A stretch of 64,000 bases of DNA, taken from contig NZ_JAFFJX010000004.1 in the NCBI RefSeq assembly GCF_016924755.1, forward strand, positions 372,001 to 436,000, read 5' to 3'. Below the pieces are notes generated by a model, which worked only from the letters and a program-made list of their open reading frames with translations, was not told the DNA's origin and ran no database searches. Shown in pieces: positions 19,622-28,402 of this stretch. The stretch comes from Longitalea arenae. Its GTDB lineage: Bacteria; Bacteroidota; Bacteroidia; Chitinophagales; Chitinophagaceae. Positions within the stretch are counted from its first letter, which is position 1. The number at the start of each line of letters is the position of its first letter. The translations under genes were made by a program, and so were the position numbers.

Positions 19622-20215
19622 GTGGCATTTTTAAAGAACATACCAGCTGATGCGTTGCCCGATAAAGATCTGGTCGACCTGTATCGCACGTCCGCGAATA
19701 TGGAGGTGCTGGCCATTCTTTTTCAACGGTATATGGACCTGCTCTACGGCGTTTGCCTGAAATACCTGAAACAGCCGGAAACGGCCAAGGATGCGGTGAT
19801 GCAGATCTTTGAAGAGCTGGTGGCTAAATTGCCTAAACATGAGGTGGAAAATTTTAAAAGCTGGCTCTATACCCTGGCTAAAAACTACTGCCTCATGCAG
19901 TTGCGCACACCCAAAAACCTTAAGACAACGGAATTTAATGCAGACAGTATGCAATTGGAAGAAGAAATGCATCTGAATGGCATACAGCTGAAGGAAGAGA
20001 ATCTGCAAAAGCTGGAACGTTGTTTGGAAACTTTGTCGGTGGAGCAAAAGAAAGCCGTTGAACTGTTCTATTTGCAAAACAAATGTTATAAAGAAATTGC
20101 AGAGCTGACCGGCATAGAATGGAATAAAGTACGCAGCTTTATTCAGAATGGCCGGCGCAATCTAAAAATATGTATGGAAAAGGGGTCTCCCCTGCCGATT
20201 CATGAGCGATCATAA
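19622..20215 (+). CDS. ECF-type RNA polymerase sigma factor
   Basis: 197 residues with sigma region 2 (about 20-90, including LFQRYMDLLYGVCLKYL and a DAVMQIFEEL helix) and region 4 (about 125-180, including LSVEQKKAVELFYLQN and the helix-turn-helix CYKEIAELTGIEWNKVRS). It would direct RNA polymerase to a small regulon. The start is GTG at 19622. The last 14 bp overlap the start of the membrane anti-sigma-like gene, a standard sigma/anti-sigma arrangement. Confidence 0.93.
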   Translation: MAFLKNIPADALPDKDLVDLYRTSANMEVLAILFQRYMDLLYGVCLKYLKQPETAKDAVMQIFEELVAKLPKHEVENFKSWLYTLAKNYCLMQLRTPKNLKTTEFNADSMQLEEEMHLNGIQLKEENLQKLERCLETLSVEQKKAVELFYLQNKCYKEIAELTGIEWNKVRSFIQNGRRNLKICMEKGSPLPIHERS

Positions 20216-21632
20216 GGAACATATCAGTCAATATACCGCAGCAGATATCCAGCGATATGTGCAGGGCAAACTCTCTGCCCGGGAAATGCACGCGATGGAA
20301 AGAGCGGCGCTGGATGATCCATTTCTTGCCGATGCCATTGAAGGCATGCAGGAAGCATTTGCGACACATTCCGAAAGCCTTGTTACCGGTCAATTGCAAC
20401 AGTTACAACAACAGTTGCAAACCCGCACCGCTGCTCCCGGCAAAGTGGTGGCGTTTAAACCCTTCCGGTACTGGCAGGCAGCAGCAGCCGCTGTGGTGAT
20501 CATCATTACCGGCGTATGGATCTACAGCCTTGTTTCAGACAAAGCAACACACAGCAATAATTCAGTCGTTGCCAAAACAGAAGAAATACAACCGCAGCAA
20601 CAAGCTCCGGCGGCGGCGCAGGAATCGGCTGACACGATTGCAACACCGGTGATCACAAACGAAAAACCGGGGGCAAAGACCGTTACCAAACGTTCAGCTC
20701 CATCCATCGAAAACAAAGATGCGGAAGATGTGGCAGCCAAAACAGCAACTGCAACTGAGCCGCTGGCATTCTCCAGTCAGCAAGCAGTCACTGATTCATT
20801 AAGATACCGGCGCGATGAGTTAGCCTCCGCTAAAAGCGTAATCAAAGAGGAAAGCAGGGCAAGGCAGGAAGTGGCATCCGCGGCCGCCCCTCCCCCGGCT
20901 GCTGAAGCGGGTATAGCTAAAGATTCAAAACCGCTTAGTAATATTTACAACCAGGACAGGGACCGGGAAACCGAGCTGATAACGATCAAAAAATCTGATA
21001 ACTATCCCAAAAAGACTTACGGGGCTTATAAAAACAATCTCTCAGGTGTTATTAAGGGCCAGGTGACCGACTTTAATAGTAACCCTATTGCCAATGCCTA
21101 TGTGCAGACAAACAAGAACAACAATAACTTTATCACCGATAAATCCGGTTTCTTCCAGATCCCGGTAACAGATTCCGTACTGGATGTAAAGGTGAATGTG
21201 AGCGGGTATGGCACCCAGAACTTTACCTTACAAAACAATGCGGTTACAAACCAGTTGCAGTTACAGCCTGCTAATGCAACGCCAGATGATGTAATTGTTA
21301 CACCTCCTGCCAGCAACAAAATACATATACCAAACAATAACAGCCAACTACCGAATACAGTTGTGTTTGATGCGGAGCCGGCTTTCGGCTGGTTAGCCTT
21401 TGAACAATACCTCGAAAAGAATAAGAAAATACCTGCCGGCCCTAATCCGGCAAGCGGCAAAGTGGTGGTTTCCTTTGAAGTCAATAAAAAAGGCAGCTTA
21501 TCGGGCTTCCGGATTGTACAATCACTGGCCAAACCCTACGACGATGAGGCCATAAGGCTGATCATGCATGGCCCCAGTTGGAAATTGCTTCGGGGACGCA
21601 AAGCCCGCATAACAGTTATGGTCAGATTTTAA
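20202..21632 (+). CDS. Membrane anti-sigma-like protein with carboxypeptidase-regulatory-like and TonB C-terminal-like domains
   Basis: 476 residues. The cytosolic N-terminus (about 1-75) has the DIQRYVQGKLSAREMHAME helix pattern of Bacteroidota anti-sigma factors. One membrane segment (AAAAAVVIIITGVWIYSL) lies at about 90-108, followed by a long Ala/Gln/Glu-rich periplasmic linker. A carboxypeptidase-regulatory-like beta domain (about 283-350, GVIKGQVTDFNSNPIANAY) comes next. The end is a TonB C-terminal-like domain (about 395-476, VVVSFEVNKKGSLSGFRIVQSL...). It would hold the upstream sigma factor at the membrane. The periplasmic part may sense an envelope protein. Translation is probably coupled to the sigma gene. 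Confidence 0.85.
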   Translation: MSDHKEHISQYTAADIQRYVQGKLSAREMHAMERAALDDPFLADAIEGMQEAFATHSESLVTGQLQQLQQQLQTRTAAPGKVVAFKPFRYWQAAAAAVVIIITGVWIYSLVSDKATHSNNSVVAKTEEIQPQQQAPAAAQESADTIATPVITNEKPGAKTVTKRSAPSIENKDAEDVAAKTATATEPLAFSSQQAVTDSLRYRRDELASAKSVIKEESRARQEVASAAAPPPAAEAGIAKDSKPLSNIYNQDRDRETELITIKKSDNYPKKTYGAYKNNLSGVIKGQVTDFNSNPIANAYVQTNKNNNNFITDKSGFFQIPVTDSVLDVKVNVSGYGTQNFTLQNNAVTNQLQLQPANATPDDVIVTPPASNKIHIPNNNSQLPNTVVFDAEPAFGWLAFEQYLEKNKKIPAGPNPASGKVVVSFEVNKKGSLSGFRIVQSLAKPYDDEAIRLIMHGPSWKLLRGRKARITVMVRF

Positions 21633-21701
21633 TGCTCCGTTCATCCAGGATTTCTATCATAGAATTCGTTTATATCTTACTTTCGCGCAAATTCGTTCGT
21701 C

Positions 21702-22541
21702 ATGAGAAAGACCATTTTGATTGGATGCTTGATTGCATTTGCATTTATTACAGAAGCGCAGCTGAAAACGCCCGCGCCTTCCAGCACACAAACCATTAAA
21801 CAGGATTTTGGATTGGGTTCCATTGAATTAGCATATTCCCGTCCGAATATTAAAGGCCGTAAGGTGTTTGGCGACCTGGTGCCTTTCGGAAAGGTTTGGC
21901 GTACCGGTGCCAACCAGGCTACAACGCTCACTTTTGCCGATGAGGTAACTATTGGTGGCAAAAAAATACCGGCCGGTAAATATGGTTTGCTGACGATCCC
22001 TGACAAAGGTTCCTGGACCATCATTATCACTAAACAACTGGATGTAACCTCCCCTGCGGCTTACAAACAGGAGAATGATGTGGTGCGTATACAGGCAAAA
22101 CCTGAAAGCATTAAGAACAAAGTAGAGACCTTTACCATGCAATTTGCCAATGTAAAACCTACCAGCATTGAATTGCATATGATGTGGGATCAAACGAATG
22201 TGGTGCTTCCTATCACGACTGAGATCGATGCCAAAGTAATGGCCCAGATCGATGAGCTGATGAAAAAGGAAGATCCCAAGAACCATCCCTATTTTGGCGC
22301 CGCCATGTACTATATGGAGACTGGCAAAGACCTGAATAAAGCATTGGATTGGTTCAATAAAGCCGCAGAGGCAAATCCCAAAGCTTTCTGGGTAATGCAC
22401 CAGAAAGCGAATTGCCTGGCCAAACTGGGCAAAAAGCAGGAAGCCATCGAATCAGCCAACAAATCGATGGAACTGGCCAAAGAAGCTAAGAATGATGACT
22501 ATGTAGCCCTCAATCAAAAGCTGCTGGCTACGCTGAAATAA
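21702..22541 (+). CDS. DUF2911 domain-containing secreted protein with C-terminal TPR-like helices
   Basis: 279 residues. The signal peptide ends near residue 19 (FAFITEAQ). The DUF2911 domain (about 35-165) shows its typical YSRPNIKGRKVFGDLVPFGKVWRTGANQ core (written as a region, about 46-73) and a PAGKYGLLTIP strand. The last ~90 residues form tetratricopeptide-like helices (AMYYMETGKDLNKALDWF and a repeat around CLAKLGKKQEAIESANK). Molecular function is unknown. It follows the anti-sigma gene after 69 bp and ends at a strong terminator. Confidence 0.9.
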   Translation: MRKTILIGCLIAFAFITEAQLKTPAPSSTQTIKQDFGLGSIELAYSRPNIKGRKVFGDLVPFGKVWRTGANQATTLTFADEVTIGGKKIPAGKYGLLTIPDKGSWTIIITKQLDVTSPAAYKQENDVVRIQAKPESIKNKVETFTMQFANVKPTSIELHMMWDQTNVVLPITTEIDAKVMAQIDELMKKEDPKNHPYFGAAMYYMETGKDLNKALDWFNKAAEANPKAFWVMHQKANCLAKLGKKQEAIESANKSMELAKEAKNDDYVALNQKLLATLK

Positions 22542-22561
22542 CTAACAATTCATTTGTAAGA

Positions 22562-22596
22562 ATGGGTCGCGCCAGGGAGCGCGACCCATCTTTTTT
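22562..22596 (+). terminator. Rho-independent terminator after the DUF2911 gene
   Basis: ATGGGTCGCG (22562-22571) pairs perfectly with CGCGACCCAT (22580-22589) around an 8-base loop, followed by C and six T (22591-22596). It lies 20 bp after the stop codon. Confidence 0.93.
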
Positions 22597-22691
22597 GTGT
22601 ATCTGTACTCCGCCGACCCGCTCGAATTATTACCATTTCCATTCTTACCTTTTTATGGCCGAAATATGCCCGGATTGAATAAAGTTGTAAA

Positions 22692-22699
22692 TTACGTAA
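22692..22699. promoter_or_regulatory. Possible operator palindrome before the MarR-GNAT gene
   Basis: TTACGTAA is a perfect 8-bp palindrome inside an AT-rich run with further GTAA/TTAC half sites (to about 22708), 23 bp before the ATG. MarR proteins often bind such palindromes to control their own gene. The assignment is by position only. Confidence 0.35.
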
Positions 22700-22721
22700 C
22701 TAATTACATAATTCATTGGAT

Positions 22722-23672
22722 ATGGACTTTTATAACAATGCCGGAAAAGTGGCGCTGGGCAGCCGCCTCCGCCGCTTAAGTGAGCAAATAACAGAAGACG
22801 CCAGCCAGGTGTACAAAATGTACAATGTAAGCCTGCAGCCAAAATGGTTCCCGGTGTTTCATGCCTTATCACAGGGCCAGGACAAAACCATTACAGCCAT
22901 TGCTGAAGAGATCGGCCACTCGCATCCATCAGTAAGCACGATTATCAGGGAAATGGTAAAACAGGGCATTGTTACAGAAAAAAAAGATAAACTGGATGGC
23001 CGCAAGAATGTAGTGGGCCTTTCGAAAAAAGGTAAGGAGATCAAACAGCACATCGCTCCCCAATACATCGATGTGACCAATGCCATTGAAGAAGCTTTGT
23101 CACAAACCCGCTACGATCTGTGGAAGGCCATCGAGGAATGGGAGTTTCTGTTACAACAGAAATCATTATTGCGGCGTGTACAGGAGCAAAAAAAGTTACG
23201 CGAAAGCCGGGAAGTGCAGATCGTTGATTACAAACCAGCCTACCTCGCAGCTTTCAAGCGCTTGAATGAGGAATGGATCTCGAAATATTTTAAGATGGAA
23301 GCCGCCGACCATAAAGCGCTTGATAATCCGCAGAAGAATATCATTGCCAAAGGTGGGCATATTCTTGTGGCCCTGTACAACAATGAACCGGTTGGCGTTT
23401 GTGCACTGCTCAAAATGGATGATCCGGTATATGAATATGAACTGGCGAAAATGGCCGTATCACCCGCTGCCCAGGGCAAAAGCATCGGCTGGCTCCTGGG
23501 AAAAGCGGCCATCGAAAAAGCCAGGTCGCTGGGCGCTAAAAAATTATACCTGGAAAGTAATACCATTCTGCAACCTGCTATCAATCTCTATCATAAACTG
23601 GGATTCAGGAAGGTGGTCGGGCATGCTACGCCGTACGAACGATGCAATATCCAGATGGAATTGGTACTATAG
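22722..23672 (+). CDS. MarR-family regulator fused to a GNAT acetyltransferase
   Basis: 316 residues. The N-terminal half (about 1-150) is a MarR winged helix: ITAIAEEIGHSHPSVSTII is the recognition region, and the wing follows at KKDKLDGRKNVVGLSKKG. The C-terminal half (about 165-316) is a GNAT fold. The acetyl-CoA pyrophosphate loop is VSPAAQGKSIGWLLGKAAIE, and YLESNTILQPAINLYHKLGF follows. This two-domain layout is known in bacteria. The acetyl acceptor is not. I used the ATG at 22722 rather than the TTG two codons upstream. A TTACGTAA palindrome at 22692-22699 in the leader could be a MarR-type operator. Confidence 0.9.
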   Translation: MDFYNNAGKVALGSRLRRLSEQITEDASQVYKMYNVSLQPKWFPVFHALSQGQDKTITAIAEEIGHSHPSVSTIIREMVKQGIVTEKKDKLDGRKNVVGLSKKGKEIKQHIAPQYIDVTNAIEEALSQTRYDLWKAIEEWEFLLQQKSLLRRVQEQKKLRESREVQIVDYKPAYLAAFKRLNEEWISKYFKMEAADHKALDNPQKNIIAKGGHILVALYNNEPVGVCALLKMDDPVYEYELAKMAVSPAAQGKSIGWLLGKAAIEKARSLGAKKLYLESNTILQPAINLYHKLGFRKVVGHATPYERCNIQMELVL

Positions 23673-23733
23673 TTAACATTCGGTCAAATAAGTTCGCAAA
23701 GTAAATACCAAAAGATGCACATGGAGCCGATTA

Positions 23734-23765
23734 TCACCATTGACCATTCACCATTCACCATTGAC
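23734..23765. repeat. CACCATTGACCATT word repeat
   Basis: About four imperfect ACCATTCACCATTGACC units end two bases before the symporter stop codon. The same words occur on the opposite strand at 52143-52172, again directly next to a stop codon. Confidence 0.6.
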
Positions 23766-23767
23766 GC

Positions 23768-25513
23768 TTACTTCTTAATAGCAACCCTTGGTTCAACCTT
23801 ACTGCTTTTGCTGAAGAATGTCACTTGTAATAAACCCGAAAACAACAGAACGGCAGCAGCGCCCACCAGGTTCAACCATAGGAAAGAAAGCAGGTCGAGC
23901 GAGTACACGCTGATAACAACCGCTTCGGCAAGGATAGCGCCAAAGAAAACGGCATTGCCGCCTACCCTTTTCATAAAAATGGCTACCAGGAAAACGCCCA
24001 GGATCGTTCCATAAAACCAGGAACCCAGGATGTTCACGGCTTCAACCAGGCTATTGCCCAGGTTATAACTGAATTGTGCTACCACCACGCAAAATATACC
24101 CCAGATCAAGGCATATGCCTGCGACCACCGGTACTCGCGTAAAGGGGTTGTTGGGGTCTTTGACAACCGTTTATGAAAATCGATCATGGTACAGGAAGCC
24201 AGCGCATGTAAAGCAGCCGCTATACTGCTCCAGGAAGCGAGGAAAATAATGGCAATGATCAATCCTACCAATCCATTGGGTAAAAAATCACCTACAAAGC
24301 GAAGAAAGATATAATTGGTGTCGTTGCCGTCGCTGCCGGGGATCGTTTTCTTTACAATATTTTTTATAGAATCCCGAACCTGCGTAGCCTGCTGCTGCTC
24401 CTGTTGCAATTGGGTGCGCAGCTGATTCACCTTTGTGGCGTCATCCTGTTTCAATGCATTTCCCAAAGCCATTGCCGTCTTTCTTTTTTCATCCTGCACC
24501 TGCAGGTACTTTTTTTCAGCAGCAGCAAACTCACCGGCATTGACACTCTGCCGCAGCGTTCTCTCTTGCGCCAGGTTAAAGTAAGCCGGCTCTTTTGTAA
24601 ACTGGTAAAATGCAAAGATCAGAACCCCGATAAGCAGAATGCCAAACTGTAATGGCACTTTTGCCAATCCGTTCATTAACAAACCAAGCTTGCTTTCCTG
24701 TTCGCTACGGGCGGTGAGGTAACGGCCAACCTGGCTTTGGTCGGTTCCAAAATAACTCAGCGCTAAAAAGAAACCGCCAATGACGCCACTCCAGATATTA
24801 TACCGGTCCTTCCAATCGAATCCATGTTCTGTAACACCCGAAGTGATCACATTCAGTTTACCCGATTTGCCCCCAACGTGTAAAGCTTCGGTAATGCCGA
24901 TGCCCGCCGGTAACATCTTTATGGCCCACCAGGCAGCAATGAACATGGCTGCATATATAATTATGATCTGTAACTGCTGTGTGTAGGCAACTGCTTTGGC
25001 GCCACCGCTAACGGTATAAATGATCAGCAATCCACCCATGAACAAAGTCGTAAATGTCATATCCCAGCCCAGCATACTGTGCAATACGAGCGAAGGCGCA
25101 ATAATGCTTATGCCGGTTGATAAACCTCGCGAAAGCAGGAACAGGAATGAAGTGAGCAGTCGGGTCTTTACGTCAAAACGCTGCTCGAGGTATTCGTAAG
25201 CCGTGAACACTTTTAACCGGTGAAACACCGGCACGAAAATGATACAGATCACCACCATCGCCAATGGCAGACCGAAATAGTATTGCACAAATCGCATGCC
25301 TTCGCTATACGCCTGCCCCGGCACCGTTAAAAAAGTTATGGCGCTGGCCTGCGTGCCCATAATGCTCAGCAATACCAGCCACCAGGGCAATTGCCGGTCG
25401 CTTAACAGGTATCCTTCCAGGTTTTTGGATGTCCGGCTGCGGTACACCCCATACACAATAATGAGTAAGAGGGTGAACACTAATACCGTCCAGTCTAACC
25501 GGGAAAAATTCAT
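23768..25513 (-). CDS. Sodium:solute symporter (SSS family) with a coiled-coil loop
   Basis: A 581-residue inner membrane transporter of the SSS family, taking up a solute with sodium. About 13 hydrophobic segments are seen. Family marks include the GTQASAITFLTVPGQAYSEGM region (about 53-73) and SGGAKAVAYTQQLQ (about 168-181). Between membrane segments (about 315-390) sits an unusual hydrophilic, Gln/Lys/Glu-rich stretch likely to be a coiled coil, absent from the basic family layout. The ATG overlaps the stop of the 41-residue membrane protein gene (ATGA), indicating translational coupling. It is the last gene of the M14/PIG-L operon, which suggests it imports a product of those enzymes. Confidence 0.93.
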   Translation of the reverse strand: MNFSRLDWTVLVFTLLLIIVYGVYRSRTSKNLEGYLLSDRQLPWWLVLLSIMGTQASAITFLTVPGQAYSEGMRFVQYYFGLPLAMVVICIIFVPVFHRLKVFTAYEYLEQRFDVKTRLLTSFLFLLSRGLSTGISIIAPSLVLHSMLGWDMTFTTLFMGGLLIIYTVSGGAKAVAYTQQLQIIIIYAAMFIAAWWAIKMLPAGIGITEALHVGGKSGKLNVITSGVTEHGFDWKDRYNIWSGVIGGFFLALSYFGTDQSQVGRYLTARSEQESKLGLLMNGLAKVPLQFGILLIGVLIFAFYQFTKEPAYFNLAQERTLRQSVNAGEFAAAEKKYLQVQDEKRKTAMALGNALKQDDATKVNQLRTQLQQEQQQATQVRDSIKNIVKKTIPGSDGNDTNYIFLRFVGDFLPNGLVGLIIAIIFLASWSSIAAALHALASCTMIDFHKRLSKTPTTPLREYRWSQAYALIWGIFCVVVAQFSYNLGNSLVEAVNILGSWFYGTILGVFLVAIFMKRVGGNAVFFGAILAEAVVISVYSLDLLSFLWLNLVGAAAVLLFSGLLQVTFFSKSSKVEPRVAIKK

Positions 25514-25635
25514 GCAAAGTGTTTAGTGAAGAGATAAAATAAAACGATCAGGAATAACAAAAATCCGATCACCAGCCAGTACCAGTACCGCCACTTTTTA
25601 AATACAGGTATACGTTCCTTCTCTACTGGTGGCAT
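25510..25635 (-). CDS. 41-residue single-pass membrane protein
   Basis: A tiny gene with ATG at 25635 and TGA at 25510-25512, which overlaps the symporter ATG by the classical ATGA arrangement. The product has a basic N-terminus (VEKERIPVFKKWRYWYW) followed by one strongly hydrophobic helix (LVIGFLLFLIVLFYLF) and a short KHFA tail. It is probably an accessory membrane subunit or a translational-coupling peptide for the symporter. No family is recognised. Support comes from the composition, the overlap and the 15-bp spacing to the next small gene. Confidence 0.75.
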   Translation of the reverse strand: MPPVEKERIPVFKKWRYWYWLVIGFLLFLIVLFYLFTKHFA

Positions 25636-25650
25636 ATCTATGAGTTTATG

Positions 25651-25806
25651 TTATTTCTTTTTATTCGAAAAGATCATGACGGCCATAAATGCCAGCAATA
25701 CACCTAACACCAGGCCAATGGTCAATTTTTTTAACAGCTTACCTAAGATCAGTCCGACAATAATGGCAATTATGAAAAACCACTCGCGCTTTGATAATGG
25801 GCCCAT
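25651..25806 (-). CDS. 51-residue membrane protein with two hydrophobic helices
   Basis: The ATG at 25806 follows the PIG-L stop codon with no gap (TAG then ATG). The stop is at 25651. The product starts MGPLSKREWFF. It has a first helix (FIIAIIVGLILGKLL), a basic KKLT turn, a second helix (IGLVLGVLLAFMAVMIF) and a basic SNKKK end, so it is a helical hairpin in the membrane. It lies 15 bp before the 41-residue gene. Function is unknown. Position in a packed operon makes it very likely to be expressed. Confidence 0.77.
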   Translation of the reverse strand: MGPLSKREWFFIIAIIVGLILGKLLKKLTIGLVLGVLLAFMAVMIFSNKKK

Positions 25807-28323
25807 CTAAAAACCTTTCTTTTTATTTAATGCAATAATATTGGCCAGTAACCGGTAGGCCCCCGGAACGCCGGCTGGTAACTCCCGAAAGAATACCAGC
25901 CCGGTATATACAAATTTGCCTTTGCCATAACTGCCAATGATGAGGCTGCCTTTTTGTTCTTTTTCATTCGGATCAGCCATCGACAAGGGAGTTTCATAGG
26001 CGCTGTCTACCTGGTCGGCAAAATAGATACCTCTTTCCTGCACCCAGTTGTCAAAATCTTTTGCGGTGATCTTATTAGGATAGTTTAATACGGGATGATT
26101 GGGTAACAGAAAATTCACGGTTGCCTTTTCATCGGTAACCCGGTTGCGGGAGATCGCAAATGGATAAGGGCCTATTTTGTCTGTTACCGAGCTTATAAAA
26201 TTACTGGTATTGTATTGAACGATCAGGTTACCACCGTCCTTTACGTAATCCATAAGCACAGCATGTTTACCTTCCAGGTAATCATGCACGTTGTATGCGC
26301 GCACACCGGTTATAATAGCATCGAACTGTTTCAGGGTAAAGGGTGTAATATCCTTTTCTTTCAGCACCGTTACCTCATAGCCCATTTGTTGTAAGGCAAT
26401 GGTCACTTTATCACCAGCGCCCTCGATATAACCGATCTTCTTCCCTACCGTTTTGATATCTATGTTCAATACCTTGATGGCATCCTGGTAGAAGTAATGA
26501 ATGTGGGGTATATGATCGTACCGGATATTAGTCAGGTTCAGGTAGGCTGGTTGCTCTTCGGTTCCATTTTTCAATTCAACAAATGCCTGCACAAAATCCT
26601 GCTCCTTGTCTTTCAGCATGGCATTGTCGATAGTAAAAATATACTGGCGTTGACTGCCTGGCTGTACGGTAAAATTGCTATCTGTTTTTGTAGAGTTGTC
26701 GTAGGTAAGCCTTTTTGAAATGCGGGCCTTGTAACCGGTAAACCGTTTATTAGCGGTTACGGTAATGGCTACTTCAGCACGCTGCTTTTCTCCTTTACGG
26801 AAAATAACAATGCTGGGTTCGGTAGTAACGGTTGAAGAAGGTACCACCACCAGGGGCTGGTATAATTCTCCTTTCACGGGGTCGGTATGTTTGTATTGCA
26901 CCGGTTTATAAAAGCTGAATGGTTGACCGGCAATAAGCAGGTCGAAGCGGACCTGGTATGCTGGTTCGTTCTGAGGCTTCCCGATCAGCGACTGATCATC
27001 GACGGTAAAAGAACCATCGCTCATCTTTTTTTCCAGCCAGTATGGCTGTGAGATCGGCTTGGTGGTGAATACATAAAATGTTTTCTGAAGGCTGATATTC
27101 CGGTTCTTTTCCAGGTTTAGCGACAGGGTGGTGTCCAGTACATCGAGATTGATCTTATTCAGTTGAACGGGTGCGCCCAAGCGGTTATTGATGACCAGAT
27201 TTATCTTTACCGAATCACCTTCTACAGCCTGTTCATTACCGGTCGTGGCTTCCATAAATAAGCCGCTGCATTGCTCTATGAGGCGCTGTACTTCTTCCAG
27301 CTTTTGCTTTTTCCAGTAGCCGTCTTTTAATGCCTGTATTCCCTTATATAAATTTACCAGCGCTGGAACGGTGTTTTCGGGGTTGGCAATGGAATAATTT
27401 TTCAGGATCTCATCAATTTGTGCATCTATGGCAGCACCGCCTTCTACTTTTGCCCAACTGGTATTAATGCCATCCATGAGGTCGTTTTGTGCAGGTTCAC
27501 CATCGGTGAAGGAAAAATATTCCAATTGCGTACCTCTGCTGCCAGGCACACCAAAACCCTGGCTTTTATGCTGGCTGCGGCTCTCAGCAGCTATTTCTCC
27601 GTAACTTTTCCCTACCAGGGCATTGTAACCGCCTACATCTATTTTCAGTTGATCGCTGCTGGTAGTATTGGTCGTTCCGAAGTTGAAGGTATTCCAGAAT
27701 ATGCGTTTTACTTTCCAGGTTTGTACGCCTGCTCCCAATTGCTCAGGAAAGCGATTGGGATCCGCAGCGGCTTTAAATGCTTCGTGGGCTACGACAGCAG
27801 AAGCGGAGTGATGTCCATGCCCCGCCCGGCTGTCTTCCGGAAAACGGGTAATGATAATATCAGGCTGAAATTTGCGGATGATCCAGACAGCATCGCTGAG
27901 CACTTTTTCCTTACCCCATTTTTCCAGTGCTTCATCAGTGCTTTTACTGAAGCCAAAATCAAATGCGCGGCTAAAGAACTGTTCGGCGCCATCGGTGCGG
28001 CGGGCTGCCAGTAATTCCTGCGTGCGGATCAGGCCCAGGTCAATGCCCTGTTCGTCGCCGATAAGGTTTTGGCCCCCATCGCCCCGGGTCAATGATAAAT
28101 AACCGGTACGGTACAATCGTTCGCGCGCCAGCCATGCCAGTAAACGGGTGTTCTCGTCATCGGGATGGGCAGCTATATATAATACGGAACCTAATACTTT
28201 CAATTTTTTGAGCTGCAGGAAGATATCGGCCGATGTATAGGCAGGGGGTGTTTGTGCCGACACCGGCAGTACGTACAGCAGAGCAATCAGCAATAGTAAT
28301 CGCCCGGGGTAAAATTCATTCAT
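25807..28323 (-). CDS. Exported PIG-L (LmbE-like) deacetylase with C-terminal amidotransferase-like domain
   Basis: 838 residues from the ATG at 28323, which gives a clean signal peptide (LLLLIALLYVLPVSAQ). An upstream in-frame extension of 31 codons looks non-coding. The LmbE fold (about 40-270) carries the zinc site AAHPDDE (about 51-57) and GHGHHSASAVVAHEA (about 171-185). PIG-L enzymes remove acetyl groups from N-acetylglucosaminyl substrates, such as in GPI, mycothiol and bacillithiol pathways. The middle (about 370-600) is beta-rich. The end (about 620-830) is a Rossmann-like domain resembling class I amidotransferase/ThuA folds (FDAIITGVRAYN, DGGNLIVQYNTS) with no catalytic Cys seen. 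Being exported, it should act on periplasmic sugars. It is in an operon with an M14 peptidase and a symporter. Confidence 0.88.
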   Translation of the reverse strand: MNEFYPGRLLLLIALLYVLPVSAQTPPAYTSADIFLQLKKLKVLGSVLYIAAHPDDENTRLLAWLARERLYRTGYLSLTRGDGGQNLIGDEQGIDLGLIRTQELLAARRTDGAEQFFSRAFDFGFSKSTDEALEKWGKEKVLSDAVWIIRKFQPDIIITRFPEDSRAGHGHHSASAVVAHEAFKAAADPNRFPEQLGAGVQTWKVKRIFWNTFNFGTTNTTSSDQLKIDVGGYNALVGKSYGEIAAESRSQHKSQGFGVPGSRGTQLEYFSFTDGEPAQNDLMDGINTSWAKVEGGAAIDAQIDEILKNYSIANPENTVPALVNLYKGIQALKDGYWKKQKLEEVQRLIEQCSGLFMEATTGNEQAVEGDSVKINLVINNRLGAPVQLNKINLDVLDTTLSLNLEKNRNISLQKTFYVFTTKPISQPYWLEKKMSDGSFTVDDQSLIGKPQNEPAYQVRFDLLIAGQPFSFYKPVQYKHTDPVKGELYQPLVVVPSSTVTTEPSIVIFRKGEKQRAEVAITVTANKRFTGYKARISKRLTYDNSTKTDSNFTVQPGSQRQYIFTIDNAMLKDKEQDFVQAFVELKNGTEEQPAYLNLTNIRYDHIPHIHYFYQDAIKVLNIDIKTVGKKIGYIEGAGDKVTIALQQMGYEVTVLKEKDITPFTLKQFDAIITGVRAYNVHDYLEGKHAVLMDYVKDGGNLIVQYNTSNFISSVTDKIGPYPFAISRNRVTDEKATVNFLLPNHPVLNYPNKITAKDFDNWVQERGIYFADQVDSAYETPLSMADPNEKEQKGSLIIGSYGKGKFVYTGLVFFRELPAGVPGAYRLLANIIALNKKKGF

Positions 28324-28402
28324 TCTGATAAATTTGATCTTAATCCGGGGGCAAAATAACACAATGCAGAGCAGTGTTCCAATCCGCTGGTAAATTTTAA
28401 CA

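Noticed and set aside
20139-20399. 86-codon antisense frame over the sigma/anti-sigma junction
   Set aside because: It is a shadow of two well-supported overlapping genes.
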